Shown: one piece after another, positions 50,320 through 62,200 of the stretch
Numbering within the stretch: the stretch's first letter is position 1
How the letters are laid out: each line of letters starts with the position of its first letter
Assembly (NCBI RefSeq): GCF_021155765.1
Contig: NC_060105.1
Span: 1,984,001-2,048,000 of the forward strand
DNA from: Diprion similis
Taxonomy: Eukaryota > Arthropoda > Insecta > Hymenoptera > Diprionidae
Direction: 5' to 3'
Length of the DNA stretch: 64,000 nucleotides
Notes under the pieces: model-generated
What the model was told of the DNA's origin: nothing
The model's input: only the letters and a program-made list of their open reading frames with translations
Databases searched by the model: none
Made by a program: the position numbers and the translations under genes

Positions 50320-53300
50320 ATGACCATTTCCAGAGTAATTCGACCCCCAGGAACTCAGAAAACACATCACAATAAGCGTAGGACCAGCAGCACAGAAATG
50401 ACGATGAAAATCATGAGTTTTTCGGCCGTAACTTTTCAGCTATCGCTCGCAGCGTATTGGGACTGCGCTCAATCGATTTCTCTCGCAAAGTTACGTCGGA
50501 ATAGGGCCTGAATGATTTTATTGCAGCACTTTCCAAAGTCTTCAAAATTTTGGTCAAAAATCCAAAGGGGTTAGCCTTGCTTTTTTGCTCGTTTTTGGAG
50601 CCGAAAATTTGTCGTCTTTGAATCGTTCTGTATGACCATTTCTAGAGTAATTCGACCCCCAGGAACTCAGAAAACACATCACAATAAGCGTAGGACCAGC
50701 AGCAAAGAAATGACGATGGAAATCATGAGTTTTTTGGCCGTAACTTTTCAACTATCGCTCGCAGCGTATTGGGACTGCGCTCAATCGATTCCTTCCGGAA
50801 AATTACGTCGGAATAGGGCCTGAATGATTTCATTGCAGCACTTTCCAAAGTCTTCAAAATTTTGGTCAAAAATCCAAAGGGGTTAGCCTTGCTTTTTTGC
50901 TCGTTTTTGGAGCCGAAAATTTGTCGTCTTTGAATCGTTTTGTATGACCATTTCTAGAGTAATACGACCACCAGGAACTCAGAAAACACATCAAAATAAG
51001 CGTAGGACCAGCAGCAGAGGAATGAAGATGAAAATCATGAGTTTTTCGGCCGTAACTTTTCAGCTATCGCTCGCAGCGTATTGGGACTGCGCTCAATCGA
51101 TTCCTCTCGCAGAGGTACGTCGAAATAGGGCCTGAATGATTTTATTACAGCACTTTCCGAAGTCGTCGAAATTTTGGCCAAAAATCCAAAGGGGTTAGCC
51201 TTGCTTCTTTGCTTATTTTTGAAGCCGAAAATTTGTCGTCTTTGAATCGATTTGTATGACCATTTCTAGAGTAATTCGACCCCCAGGAACTCAGAAAACA
51301 CATCAAAATAAGCGTAGGACCAGCAGCAAAGGAATGAAGATGAAAATCATGAGTTTTTCGGCCGTAACTTTTCAGCTATCGCTCGCAGCGTATTGGGACT
51401 GCGCTCAATCGATTCCTCTCGCAAAATTACGTCGGAATAGGGCCTGAATGATTTTATCGCAGCACTTTCCAAAGTCTTCGAAATTTTGGTCAAAAATCCA
51501 AAGGGGTTAGCCTTGCTTTTTAGCTCATTTTTGGAGCCGAAAATTTGTGGTCTTTGAATCGATTTGTATGACCATTTCTACAGTAATTCGACCCCCAGGA
51601 ACTCAGAAAACACATCAAATTAAGCGTAGGACCAGCAGCAAAGAAATGACGATGAAAATCATGAGTTTTTTGGCCGTAACTTTTCAGCTATCGCTCGCAG
51701 CGTATTGGGACTGCGCTCAATCGATTCCTAGTGCAAAATTACGTCGGAATAGGGCCTGAATGATTTTATTGCAGCACTTTCCAAAGTCTTCGAAATTTTG
51801 GCCAAAAATCCAAATGGGTTAGCCTTGCTTTTTTGCTCATTTTTGGAGCCGAAAATTTGTCGTCTTTGAATCGATTTGTATGACCATTTCTAGAGTAATT
51901 CGACCCCCAGGAACTCAGAAAACACATCAAAATAAGCGTTGGACCATCAGCAGAGAAATGACGAAGAGAATCATGAGTTTTTCGGCCGTAACTTTTCAGC
52001 TATCGCTCGCAGCGTATTAGGACTGCGCTCAATCGATTCCTCTCGCAAAATTACGTCGGAATAGGGCCTGAATGATTATGTTGCAGCACTTTCCGAAGTC
52101 TTCGAAATTTTGGCCAAAAATCCAAAGGGGTTAGCCTTGCTTTTTTGCTCATTTTTGAAGCCAAAAATTTGTCGTCTTTGAATCGATTTGTATGACCATT
52201 TCCAGAGTAATTCGACCCCCAGGAACTCAGAAAACACATCACAATAAGCGTAGGACCAGCAGGAAAGAAATGACGATGAAAATCATGAGTTTTTTGGCCG
52301 TAACTTTTCAGCTATCGCTCGCAGCGTATTGGGACTGCGCTCAATCGATTCCTCTCGCAAAACTACGTCGGAATAGGGCCCGAATGATTTTATTGCAGCA
52401 CTTTCCAAAGTCGTCGAAATTTTTGCCAAAAATCCAAAGGGGTTAGCCTTGCTTTTTTGCTCATTTTTGAAGCCAAAAATTTGTCGTCTTTGAATCGATT
52501 TGTATGACCATTTCCAGAGTAATTCGACCCCCAGGAACTCAGAAAACACATCACAATAAGCGTAGGACCAGCAGCAAAGAAATGACGATGAAAATCATGA
52601 GTTTTTTGGCCGTAACTTTTCAGCTATCGCTCGTAGCGTATTGGGACTGCGCTCAATCGATTCCTCTCGCGAAATTACGTCGGAATAGGGCCTGAATGAT
52701 TTTATTGCAGCACTTTCCAAAGTCTTCGAAATTTTGGCCAAAAATCCAAAGGGGTTAGCCTTGCTTTTTTGCTCGTTTTTGAAGCCGAAAATTTGTCGTC
52801 TTTGAATCGATTTGTATGACCATTTCTCGAGTAATACGACTACCAGGAACTCAGAAAACACATCAAAATAAGCGTAGGACCAGCAGCAGAGGAATGAAGA
52901 TGAAAATCATGAGTTTTTCGGCCGTAACTTTTCAGCTATCGCTCGCAGCGTATTGGGACTGCGCTCAATCGATTCCTCTCGCAAAATTACGTCGGAATAG
53001 GGCCTGAATTATTATATTGCAGCACTTTCCAAAGTCGTCGAAATTTTGGCCAAAAATCCAAAGGGGTTAGCCTTGCTTTTTTGCTCATTTTTGAAACCGA
53101 AAATTTGTCGTCTTTGAATCGATTTGTATGACCATTCCTAGAGTAATTCGACCCCCAGGAACTCAGAAAACACATCAAAATAAGCGTAGGACCAGCAGCA
53201 GAGGAATGAAGATGAAAATCATGAGTTTTTCGGCCGTAACTTTTCAGCTATCGCTCGCAGCGTATTGGGACTGCGCTCAATCGATTCCTCTCGCAAAATT

Positions 53301-55936
53301 ACGTCGGAATAGGGCCTGAATGATTTCATTGCAGCACTTTCCAAAGTCTTCGAAATTTTGGCCAAAAATCCAAAGGGGTTAGCCTTGCTTTTTTGCTCAT
53401 TTTTGAAGCCGAAAATTTGTCGTCTTTGAATCGATTCGTATGACCATTTTTAGGGTAATTCGACCCCCAGGAACTCAGAAAACACATCAAAATAAGCGTA
53501 GGACCAGCAGCAAAGGAATGACGATGAAAATCATGAGTTTTTCGGCCGTAACTTTTCAGCTATCGCTCGCAGCGTATTGGGACTGCGCTCAATCGATTCC
53601 TCTTGCAAAATTACGTCGGAATAGGGCCTGAATGATTTTATTGCAGCACTTTCCATAGTCGTCGAAATTTTGGCCAAAAATCCAAAGGGGTTAGCCTTGC
53701 TTTTTCGCTCATTTTTGAAGCCGAAAATTTGTCGTCTTTGAATCGATTTGTATGACCATTTCTAGAGTAATTCGACCCCCAGGAACTCAGAAAACACATC
53801 AAAATAAGCGTAGGACCAGCAGCAGAGGAATGACGAAGAGAATCATGAGTTTTTCGGCCGTAACTTTTCAGCTATCGCACGCAGCGTATTGGGAGTGCGC
53901 TAAATCGATTCCTCTCGCAAAATTACGTCGGAATAGGGCCTGAATTATTATATTGCAGCACTTTCCAAAGTCGTCGAAATTTTGGCCAAAAATCCAAAGG
54001 GGTTAGCCTTGCTTTTTTGCTCATTTTTGAAGCCGAAAATTTGTCGTCTTTGAATCGATTTGTATGACCATTCCTAGAGTAATTTGACCCCCAGGAACTC
54101 AGAAAACACATCAAAATGAGCGTAGGACCAGCAGCAGAGGAATGAAGATGAAAATCATGAGTTTTTCGGCCGTAACTTTTCAGCTATCGCTCGCAGCGTA
54201 TTGGGACTGCGCTCAATCGATTCCTCTCGCAAAATTACGTCGGAATAGGGCCTGAATGATTTCATTGCAGCACTTTCCAAAGTCTTCGAAATTTTGGCCA
54301 AAAATCCAAAGGGGTTAGCCTTGCTTTTTTGCTCATTTTTGAAGCCGAAAATTTGTCGTCTTTGAATCGATTCGTATGACCATTTCTAGGGTAATTCGAC
54401 CCCCAGGAACTCAGAAAACACATCAAAATAAGCGTAGGACCAGCAGCAAAGGAATGACGATGAAAATCATGAGTTTTTTCGGCCGTAACTTTTCAGCTAT
54501 CGCTCGCAGCGTATTGGGACTGCGCTCAATCGATTTCTCTCGCAAAGTTACGTCGGAATAGGGCCTGAATGATTTTATTGCAGCACTTTCCAAAGTCTTC
54601 AAAATTTTGGTCAAAAATCCAAAGGGGTTAGCCTTGCTTTTTTGCTCGTTTTTGGAGCCGAAAATTTGTCGTCTTTGAATCGTTTTGTATGACCATTTCT
54701 AGAGTAATTCGACCCCCAGGAACTCAGAAAACACATCATAATAAGCGTAGGACCAGCAGCAAAGAAATGACGATGGAAATCATGAGTTTTTTGGCCGTAA
54801 CTTTTCAGCTATCGCTCGCAGCGTATTGGGACTGCGCTCAATCGATTCCTTCCGGAAAATTACGTCGGAATAGGGCCTGAATGATTTCATTGCAGCACTT
54901 TCCAAAGTCTTCAAAATTTTGGTCAAAAATCCAAAGGGGTTAGCCTTGCTTTTTTGCTCGTTTTTGGAGCCGAAAATTTGTCGTCTTTGAATCGTTTTGT
55001 ATGACCATTTCTAGAGTAATACGACCACCAGGAACTCAGAAAACACATCAAAATAAGCGTAGGACCAGCAGCAGAGGAATGAAGATGAAAATCATGAGTT
55101 TTTCGGCCGTAACTTTTCAGCTATCGCTCGCAGCGTATTGGGACTGCGCTCAATCGATTCCTCTCGCAGAGGTACGTCGAAATAGGGCCTGAATGATTTT
55201 ATTACAGCACTTTCCGAAGTCGTCGAAATTTTGGCCAAAAATCCAAAGGGGTTAGCCTTGCTTCTTTGCTTATTTTTGAAGCCGAAAATTTGTCGTCTTT
55301 GAATCGATTTGTATGACCATTTCTAGAGTAATTCGACCCCCAGGAACTCAGAAAACACATCAAAATAAGCGTAGGACCAGCAGCAAAGGAATGAAGATGA
55401 AAATCATGAGTTTTTCGGCCGTAACTTTTCAGCTATCGCTCGCAGCGTATTGGGACTGCGCTCAATCGATTCCTCTCGCAAAATTACGTCGGAATAGGGC
55501 CTGAATGATTTTATCGCAGCACTTTCCAAAGTCTTCGAAATTTTGGTCAAAAATCCAAAGGGGTTAGCCTTGCTTTTTAGCTCATTTTTGGAGCCGAAAA
55601 TTTGTGGTCTTTGAATCGATTTGTATGACCATTTCTACAGTAATTCGACCCCCAGGAACTCAGAAAACACATCACAATAAGCGTAGGACCAGCAGCAAAG
55701 AAATGACGATGAAAATCATGAGTTTTTTGGCCGTAACTTTTCAGCTATCGCTCGTAGCGTATTGGGACTGCGCTCAATCGATTCCTCTCGCGAAATTACG
55801 TCGGAATAGGGCCTGAATGATTTTATTGCAGCACTTTCCAAAGTCTTCGAAATTTTGGCCAAAAATCCAAAGGGGTTAGCCTTGCTTTTTTGCTCGTTTT
55901 TGGAGCCGAAAATTTGTCGTCTTTGAATCGATTTGT
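50320..55936 (+). repeat. Dispersed duplicate of a 4-monomer block, with chimeric joints
   Basis: Monomers at 50,632, 50,944, 51,256 and the left part of 51,568 recur at 54,689, 55,001, 55,313 and 55,625 (offset 4,057 bp). They carry rare shared variants: TTCCTTCCGGAAAATTACG; CTCGCAGAGGTACGTCGAAATAG; GCTTCTTTGCTTA; TTTGTGGTC; ATTTCTACAGTAATTC. Both ends of the second copy are hybrid monomers. Confidence 0.85.
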
Positions 55937-56248
55937 ATGACCATTTCTCGAGTAATACGACTACCAGGAACTCAGAAAACACATCAAAATAAGCGTAGGA
56001 CCAGCAGCAAAGAAATGACGATGAAAATCATGAGTTTTTCGGCCGTAACTTTTCAGCTATCGCTCGCAGCGTATTGGGACTGCGCTCAATCGATTCCTCT
56101 CGCAAAATTACGTCGGAATAGGGCCTGAATGATTTTATTGCAGCACTTTCCAAAGTCGTCGAAATTTTGGCCAAAAATCCAAAGGGGTTAGCCTTGCTTT
56201 TTCGATCATTTTTGAAGCCGAAAATTTGTCGTCTTTGAATCGATTCGT

Positions 56249-59200
56249 ATGACCATTTCTAGGGTAATTCGACCCCCAGGAACTCAGAAAACACATCAAA
56301 ATAAGCGTAGGACCAGCAGCAAAGGAATGACGATGAAAATCATGAGTTTTTTCGGCCGTAACTTTTCAGCTATCGCTCGCAGCGTATTGGGACTGCGCTC
56401 AATCGATTCCTCTCGCAAAATTACGTCGGAATAGGGCCTGAATGATTCTATTGCAGCACTTTCCAAAGTCGTCGAAATTTTGGCCAAAAATCCAAAGGGG
56501 TTAGCCTTGCTTTTTCGCTCGTTTTTGAAGCCGAAAATTTGTCGTCTTTGAATCGATTTGTATGACCATTCCTAGAGTAATTCGACCCCCAGGAACTCAG
56601 AAAACACATCAAAATAAGCGTAGGACCAGCAGCAAAGAAATGACGATGAAAATCATGAGTTTTTCGGCCGTAACTTTTCAGCTATCGCTCGCAGCGTATT
56701 GGGACTGCGCTCAATCGATTCCTCTCGCAAAATTACGTCGGAATAGGGCCTGAATGATTTTATTGCAGCACTTTCCAAAGTCGTCGAAATTTTGGCCAAA
56801 AATCCAAAGGGGTTAGCCTTGCTTTTTCGCTCATTTTTGAAGCCGAAAATTTGTCGTCTTTGAATCGATTTGTATGACCATTTCTAGAGTAATTCGACCC
56901 CTAGGAACTCAGAAAACACATCAAAATAAGCGTAGGACCAGCAGCAGAGGAATGACGAAGAGAATCATGAGTTTTTCGGCCGTAACTTTTCAGCTATCGC
57001 ACGCAGCGTATTAGGACTGCGCTAAATCGATTCCTCTCGCAAAATTACGTCGGAATAGGGCCTGAATTATTATATTGCAGCACTTTCCAAAGTCGTCGGA
57101 ATTTTGGCCAAAAATCCAAAGGGGTTAGCCTTGCTTTTTTGCTCATTTTTGAAGCCGAAAATTTGTCGTCTTTGAATCGATTTGTATGACCATTTCTAGA
57201 GTAATTCGACCCCCAGGAACTCAGAAAACACATCAAAATAAGCGTAGGACCAGCAGCAAAGAAATGACGATGAAAATCATGAGTTTTTCGGCCGTAACTT
57301 TTCAGCTATCGCTGGCAGCGTATTGGGACTGCGCTCAATCGATTCCTCTCGCAAAATTACGTCGGAATAGGGCCTGAATGATTTTATTGCAGCACTTTCC
57401 AAAGTCGTCGAAATTTTGGCCAAAAATCCAAAGGGGTTAGCCTTGCTTTTTTGCTCATTTTTGAAGCCGGAAATTTGTCGTCTTTGAATCGATTTGTATG
57501 ACCATTTCTAGAGTAATTCGACCCCCAGGAACTCAGAAAACACATCAAAATAAGCGTAGGACCAGCAGCAAAGAAATGACGATGAAAATCATGAGTTTTT
57601 CGGCCGTAACTTTTCAGCTATCGCTCGCAGCGTATTGGGACTGCGCTCAATCGATTCCTCTCGCAAAATTACGTCGGAATAGGGCCTGAATTATTATATT
57701 GCAGCTCTTTCCAAAGTCGTCGAAATTTTGGCCAAAAATCCAAAGGGGTTAGCCTTGCTTTTTTGCTCATTTTTGAAGCTGAAAATTTGTCGTCTTTGAA
57801 TCGATTTGTATGACCATTTCCAGAGTAATTCGACCCCCAGGAACTCAGAAAACACATCAAAATAAGCGTAGGACCAGCAGCAAAGAAATGACGATGAAAA
57901 TCATGAGTTTTTCGGCCGTAACTTTTCAGCTATCGCTCGCAGCGTATTGGGACTGCGCTCAATCGATTCCTCTCGCAAAATTACGTCGGAATAGGGCCTG
58001 AATGATTTTATTGCAGCACTTTCCAAAGTCGTCGAAATTTTGGCCAAAAATCCAAAGGGGTTAGCCTTGCTTTTTCGCTCATTTTTGAAGCCAAAAATTT
58101 GTCGTCTTTGAATCGATTTGTATGACCATTTCCAGAGTAATTCGACCCCCAGGAACTCAGAAAACACATCAAAATAAGCGTAGGACCAGCAGCAGAGAAA
58201 TGACGAAGAGAATCATGAGTTTTTCGGCCGTAACTTTTCAGCTATCGCTCGTAGCGTATTGGGACTGCGCTCAATCGATTCCTCTCGCAAAATTACGTCG
58301 GAATAGGGCCTGAATGATTTTATTGCAGCACTTTCCAAAGTCGTCGAAATTTTGGCCAAAAATCCAAAGGGGTTAGCCTTGCTTTTTCGCTCATTTTTGA
58401 AGCCGAAAATTTGTCGTCTTTGAATCGATTTGTATGACCATTTCTAGAGTAATTCGACCCCCAGGAACTCAGAAAACACATCAAAATAAGCGTAGGACCA
58501 GCAGCAGAGGAATGACGAAGAGAATCATGAGTTTTTCGGCCGTAACTTTTCAGCTATCGCACGCAGCGTATTGGGACTGCGCTCAATCGATTCCTCTCGC
58601 AAAATTACGTCGGAATAGGGCCTGAATTATTATATTGCAGCACTTTCCAAAGTCGTCGAAATTTTGGCCAAAAATCCAAAGGGGTTAGCCTTGCTTTTTT
58701 GCTCATTTTTGAAGCCGAAAATTTGTCGTCTTTGAATCGATTTGTATGACCATTTCTAGAGTAATTCGACCCCCAGGAACTCAGAAAACACATCAAAATA
58801 AGCGTAGGACCAGCAGCAAAGAAATGACGATGAAAATCATGAGTTTTTCGGCCGTAACTTTTCAGCTATCGCTCGCAGCGTATTGGGACTGCGCTCAATC
58901 GATTCCTCTCGCAAAATTACGTCGGAATAGGGCCTGAATAATTTTATCGCAGCACTTTCCAAAGTCGTCGAAATTTTGGCCAAAAATCCAAAGGGGTTAG
59001 CCTTGCTTTTTTGCTCATTTTTGAAGCCAAAAATTTGTCGTCTTTGAATCGATTTGTATGACCATTTCCAGAGTAATTCGACCCCCAGGAACTCAGAAAA
59101 CACATCAAAATAAGCGTAGGACCAGCAGCAGAGAAATGACGAAGAGAATCATGAGTTTTTCGGCCGTAACTTTTCAGCTATCGCACGCAGCGTATTGGGA

Positions 59201-62200
59201 CTGCGCTCAATCGATTCCTCTCGCAAAATTACGTCGGAATAGGGCCTGAATTATTATATTGCAGCACTTTCCAAAGTCGTCGAAATTTTGGCCAAAAATC
59301 CAAAGGGGTTAGCCTTGCTTTTTTGCTCATTTTTGAAGCCGAAAATTTGTCGTCTTTGAATCGATTTGTATGACCATTTCTAGAGTAATTCGACCCCCAG
59401 GAACTCAGAAAACACATCAAAATAAGCGTAGGACCAGCAGCAAAGAAATGACGATGAAAATCATGAGTTTTTCGGCCGTAACTTTTCAGCTATCGCACGC
59501 AGCGTATTGGGACTGCGCTAAATCGATTCCTCTCGCAAAATTACGTCGGAATAGGGCCTGAATTATTATATTGCAGCACTTTCCAAAGTCGTCGAAATTT
59601 TGGCCAAAAATCCAAAGGGGTTAGCCTTGCTTTTTTGCTCATTTTTGAAGCCGAAAATTTGTCGTCTTTGAATCGATTTGTATGACCATTCCTAGAGTAA
59701 TTCGACCCCCAGGAACTCAGAAAACACATCAAAATGAGCGTAGGACCAGCAGCAGAGGAATGACGATGAAAATCATGAGTTTTTCGGCCGTAACTTTTCA
59801 GCTATCGCTCGCAGCGTATTGGGACTGCGCTCAATCGATTCCTCTCGCAAAATTACGTCGGAATAGGGCCTGAATGATTTCATTGCAGCACTTTCCAAAG
59901 TCTTCGAAATTTTGGCCAAAAATCCAAAGGGGTTAGCCTTGCTTTTTTGCTCATTTTTGAAGCCGAAAATTTGTCGTCTTTGAATCGATTCGTATGACCA
60001 TTTCTAGGGTAATTCGACCCCCAGGAACTCAGAAAACACATCAAAATAAGCGTAGGACCAGCAGCAAAGGAATGACGATGAAAATCATGAGTTTTTTCGG
60101 CCGTAACTTTTCAGCTATCGCTCGCAGCGTATTGGGACTGCGCTCAATCGATTCCTCTCGCAAAATTACGTCGGAATAGGGCCTGAATGATTTTATTGCA
60201 GCACTTTCCAAAGTCGTCGAAATTTTGGCCAAAAATCCAAAGGGGTTAGCCTTGCTTTTTCGCTCATTTTTGAAGCCGAAAATTTGTCGTCTTTGAATCG
60301 ATTTGTATGACCATTTCTAGAGTAATTCGACCCCCAGGAACTCAGAAAACACATCAAAATAAGCGTAGGACCAGCAGCAAAGAAATGACGATGAAAATCA
60401 TGAGTTTTTCGGCCGTAACTTTTCAGCTATCGCTCGCAGCGTATTGGGACTGCGCTCAATCGATTCCTCTCGCAAAATTACGTCGGAATAGGGCCTGAAT
60501 GATTTTATTGCAGCACTTTTCAAAGTCGTCGAAATTTTGGCCAAAAATCCAAAGGGGTTAGCCTTGCTTTTTCGCTCATTTTTGAAGCCGAAAATTTGTC
60601 GTCTTTGAATCGATTTGTATGACCATTTCTAGAGTAATTCGACCCCTAGGAACTCAGAAAACACATCAAAATAAGCGTAGGACCAGCAGCAGAGGAATGA
60701 CGAAGAGAATCATGAGTTTTTCGGCCGTAACTTTTCAGCTATCGCACGCAGCGTATTAGGACTGCGCTAAATCGATTCCTCTCGCAAAATTACGTCGGAA
60801 TAGGGCCTGAATTATTATATTGCAGCACTTTCCAAAGTCGTCGAAATTTTGGCCAAAAATCCAAAGGGGTTAGCCTTGCTTTTTTGCTCATTTTTGAAGC
60901 CGAAAATTTGTCGTCTTTGAATCGATTTGTATGACCATTTCTAGAGTAATTCGACCCCCAGGAACTCAGAAAACACATCAAAATAAGCGTAGGACCAGCA
61001 GCAAAGAAATGACGATGAAAATCATGAGTTTTTCGGCCGTAACTTTTCAGCTATCGCTGGCAGCGTATTGGGACTGCGCTCAATCGATTCCTCTCGCAAA
61101 ATTACGTCGGAATAGGGCCTGAATGATTTTATTGCAGCACTTTCCAAAGTCGTCGAAATTTTGGCCAAAAATCCAAAGGGGTTAGCCTTGCTTTTTTGCT
61201 CATTTTTGAAGCCGGAAATTTGTCGTCTTTGAATCGATTTGTATGACCATTTCTAGAGTAATTCGACCCCCAGGAACTCAGAAAACACATCAAAATAAGC
61301 GTAGGACCAGCAGCAAAGAAATGACGATGAAAATCATGAGTTTTTCGGCCGTAACTTTTCAGCTATCGCTCGCAGCGTATTGGGACTGCGCTCAATCGAT
61401 TCCTCTCGCAAAATTACGTCGGAATAGGGCCTGAATTATTATATTGCAGCTCTTTCCAAAGTCGTCGAAATTTTGGCCAAAAATCCAAAGGGGTTAGCCT
61501 TGCTTTTTTGCTCATTTTTGAAGCCGAAAATTTGTCGTCTTTGAATCGATTTGTATGACCATTTCCAGAGTAATTCGACCCCCAGGAACTCAGAAAACAC
61601 ATCAAAATAAGCGTAGGACCAGCAGCAAAGAAATGACGATGAAAATCATGAGTTTTTCGGCCGTAACTTTTCAGCTATCGCTCGCAGCGTATTGGGACTG
61701 CGCTCAATCGATTCCTCTCGCAAAATTACGTTGGAATAGGGCCTGAATGATTTTATTGCAGCACTTTCCAAAGTCGTCGAAATTTTGGCCAAAAATCCAA
61801 AGGGGTTAGCCTTGCTTTTTCGCTCATTTTTGAAGCCAAAAATTTGTCGTCTTTGAATCGATTTGTATGACCATTTCCAGAGTAATTCGACCCCCAGGAA
61901 CTCAGAAAACACATCAAAATAAGCGTAGGACCAGCAGCAGAGAAATGACGAAGAGAATCATGAGTTTTTCGGCCGTAACTTTTCAGCTATCGCTCGTAGC
62001 GTATTGGGACTGCGCTCAATCGATTCCTCTCGCAAAATTACGTCGGAATAGGGCCTGAATAATTTTATTGCAGCACTTTCCAAAGTCGTCGAAATTTTGG
62101 CCAAAAATCCAAAGGGGTTAGCCTTGCTTTTTCGCTCATTTTTGAAGCCGAAAATTTGTCGTCTTTGAATCGATTTGTATGACCATTTCTAGAGTAATTC

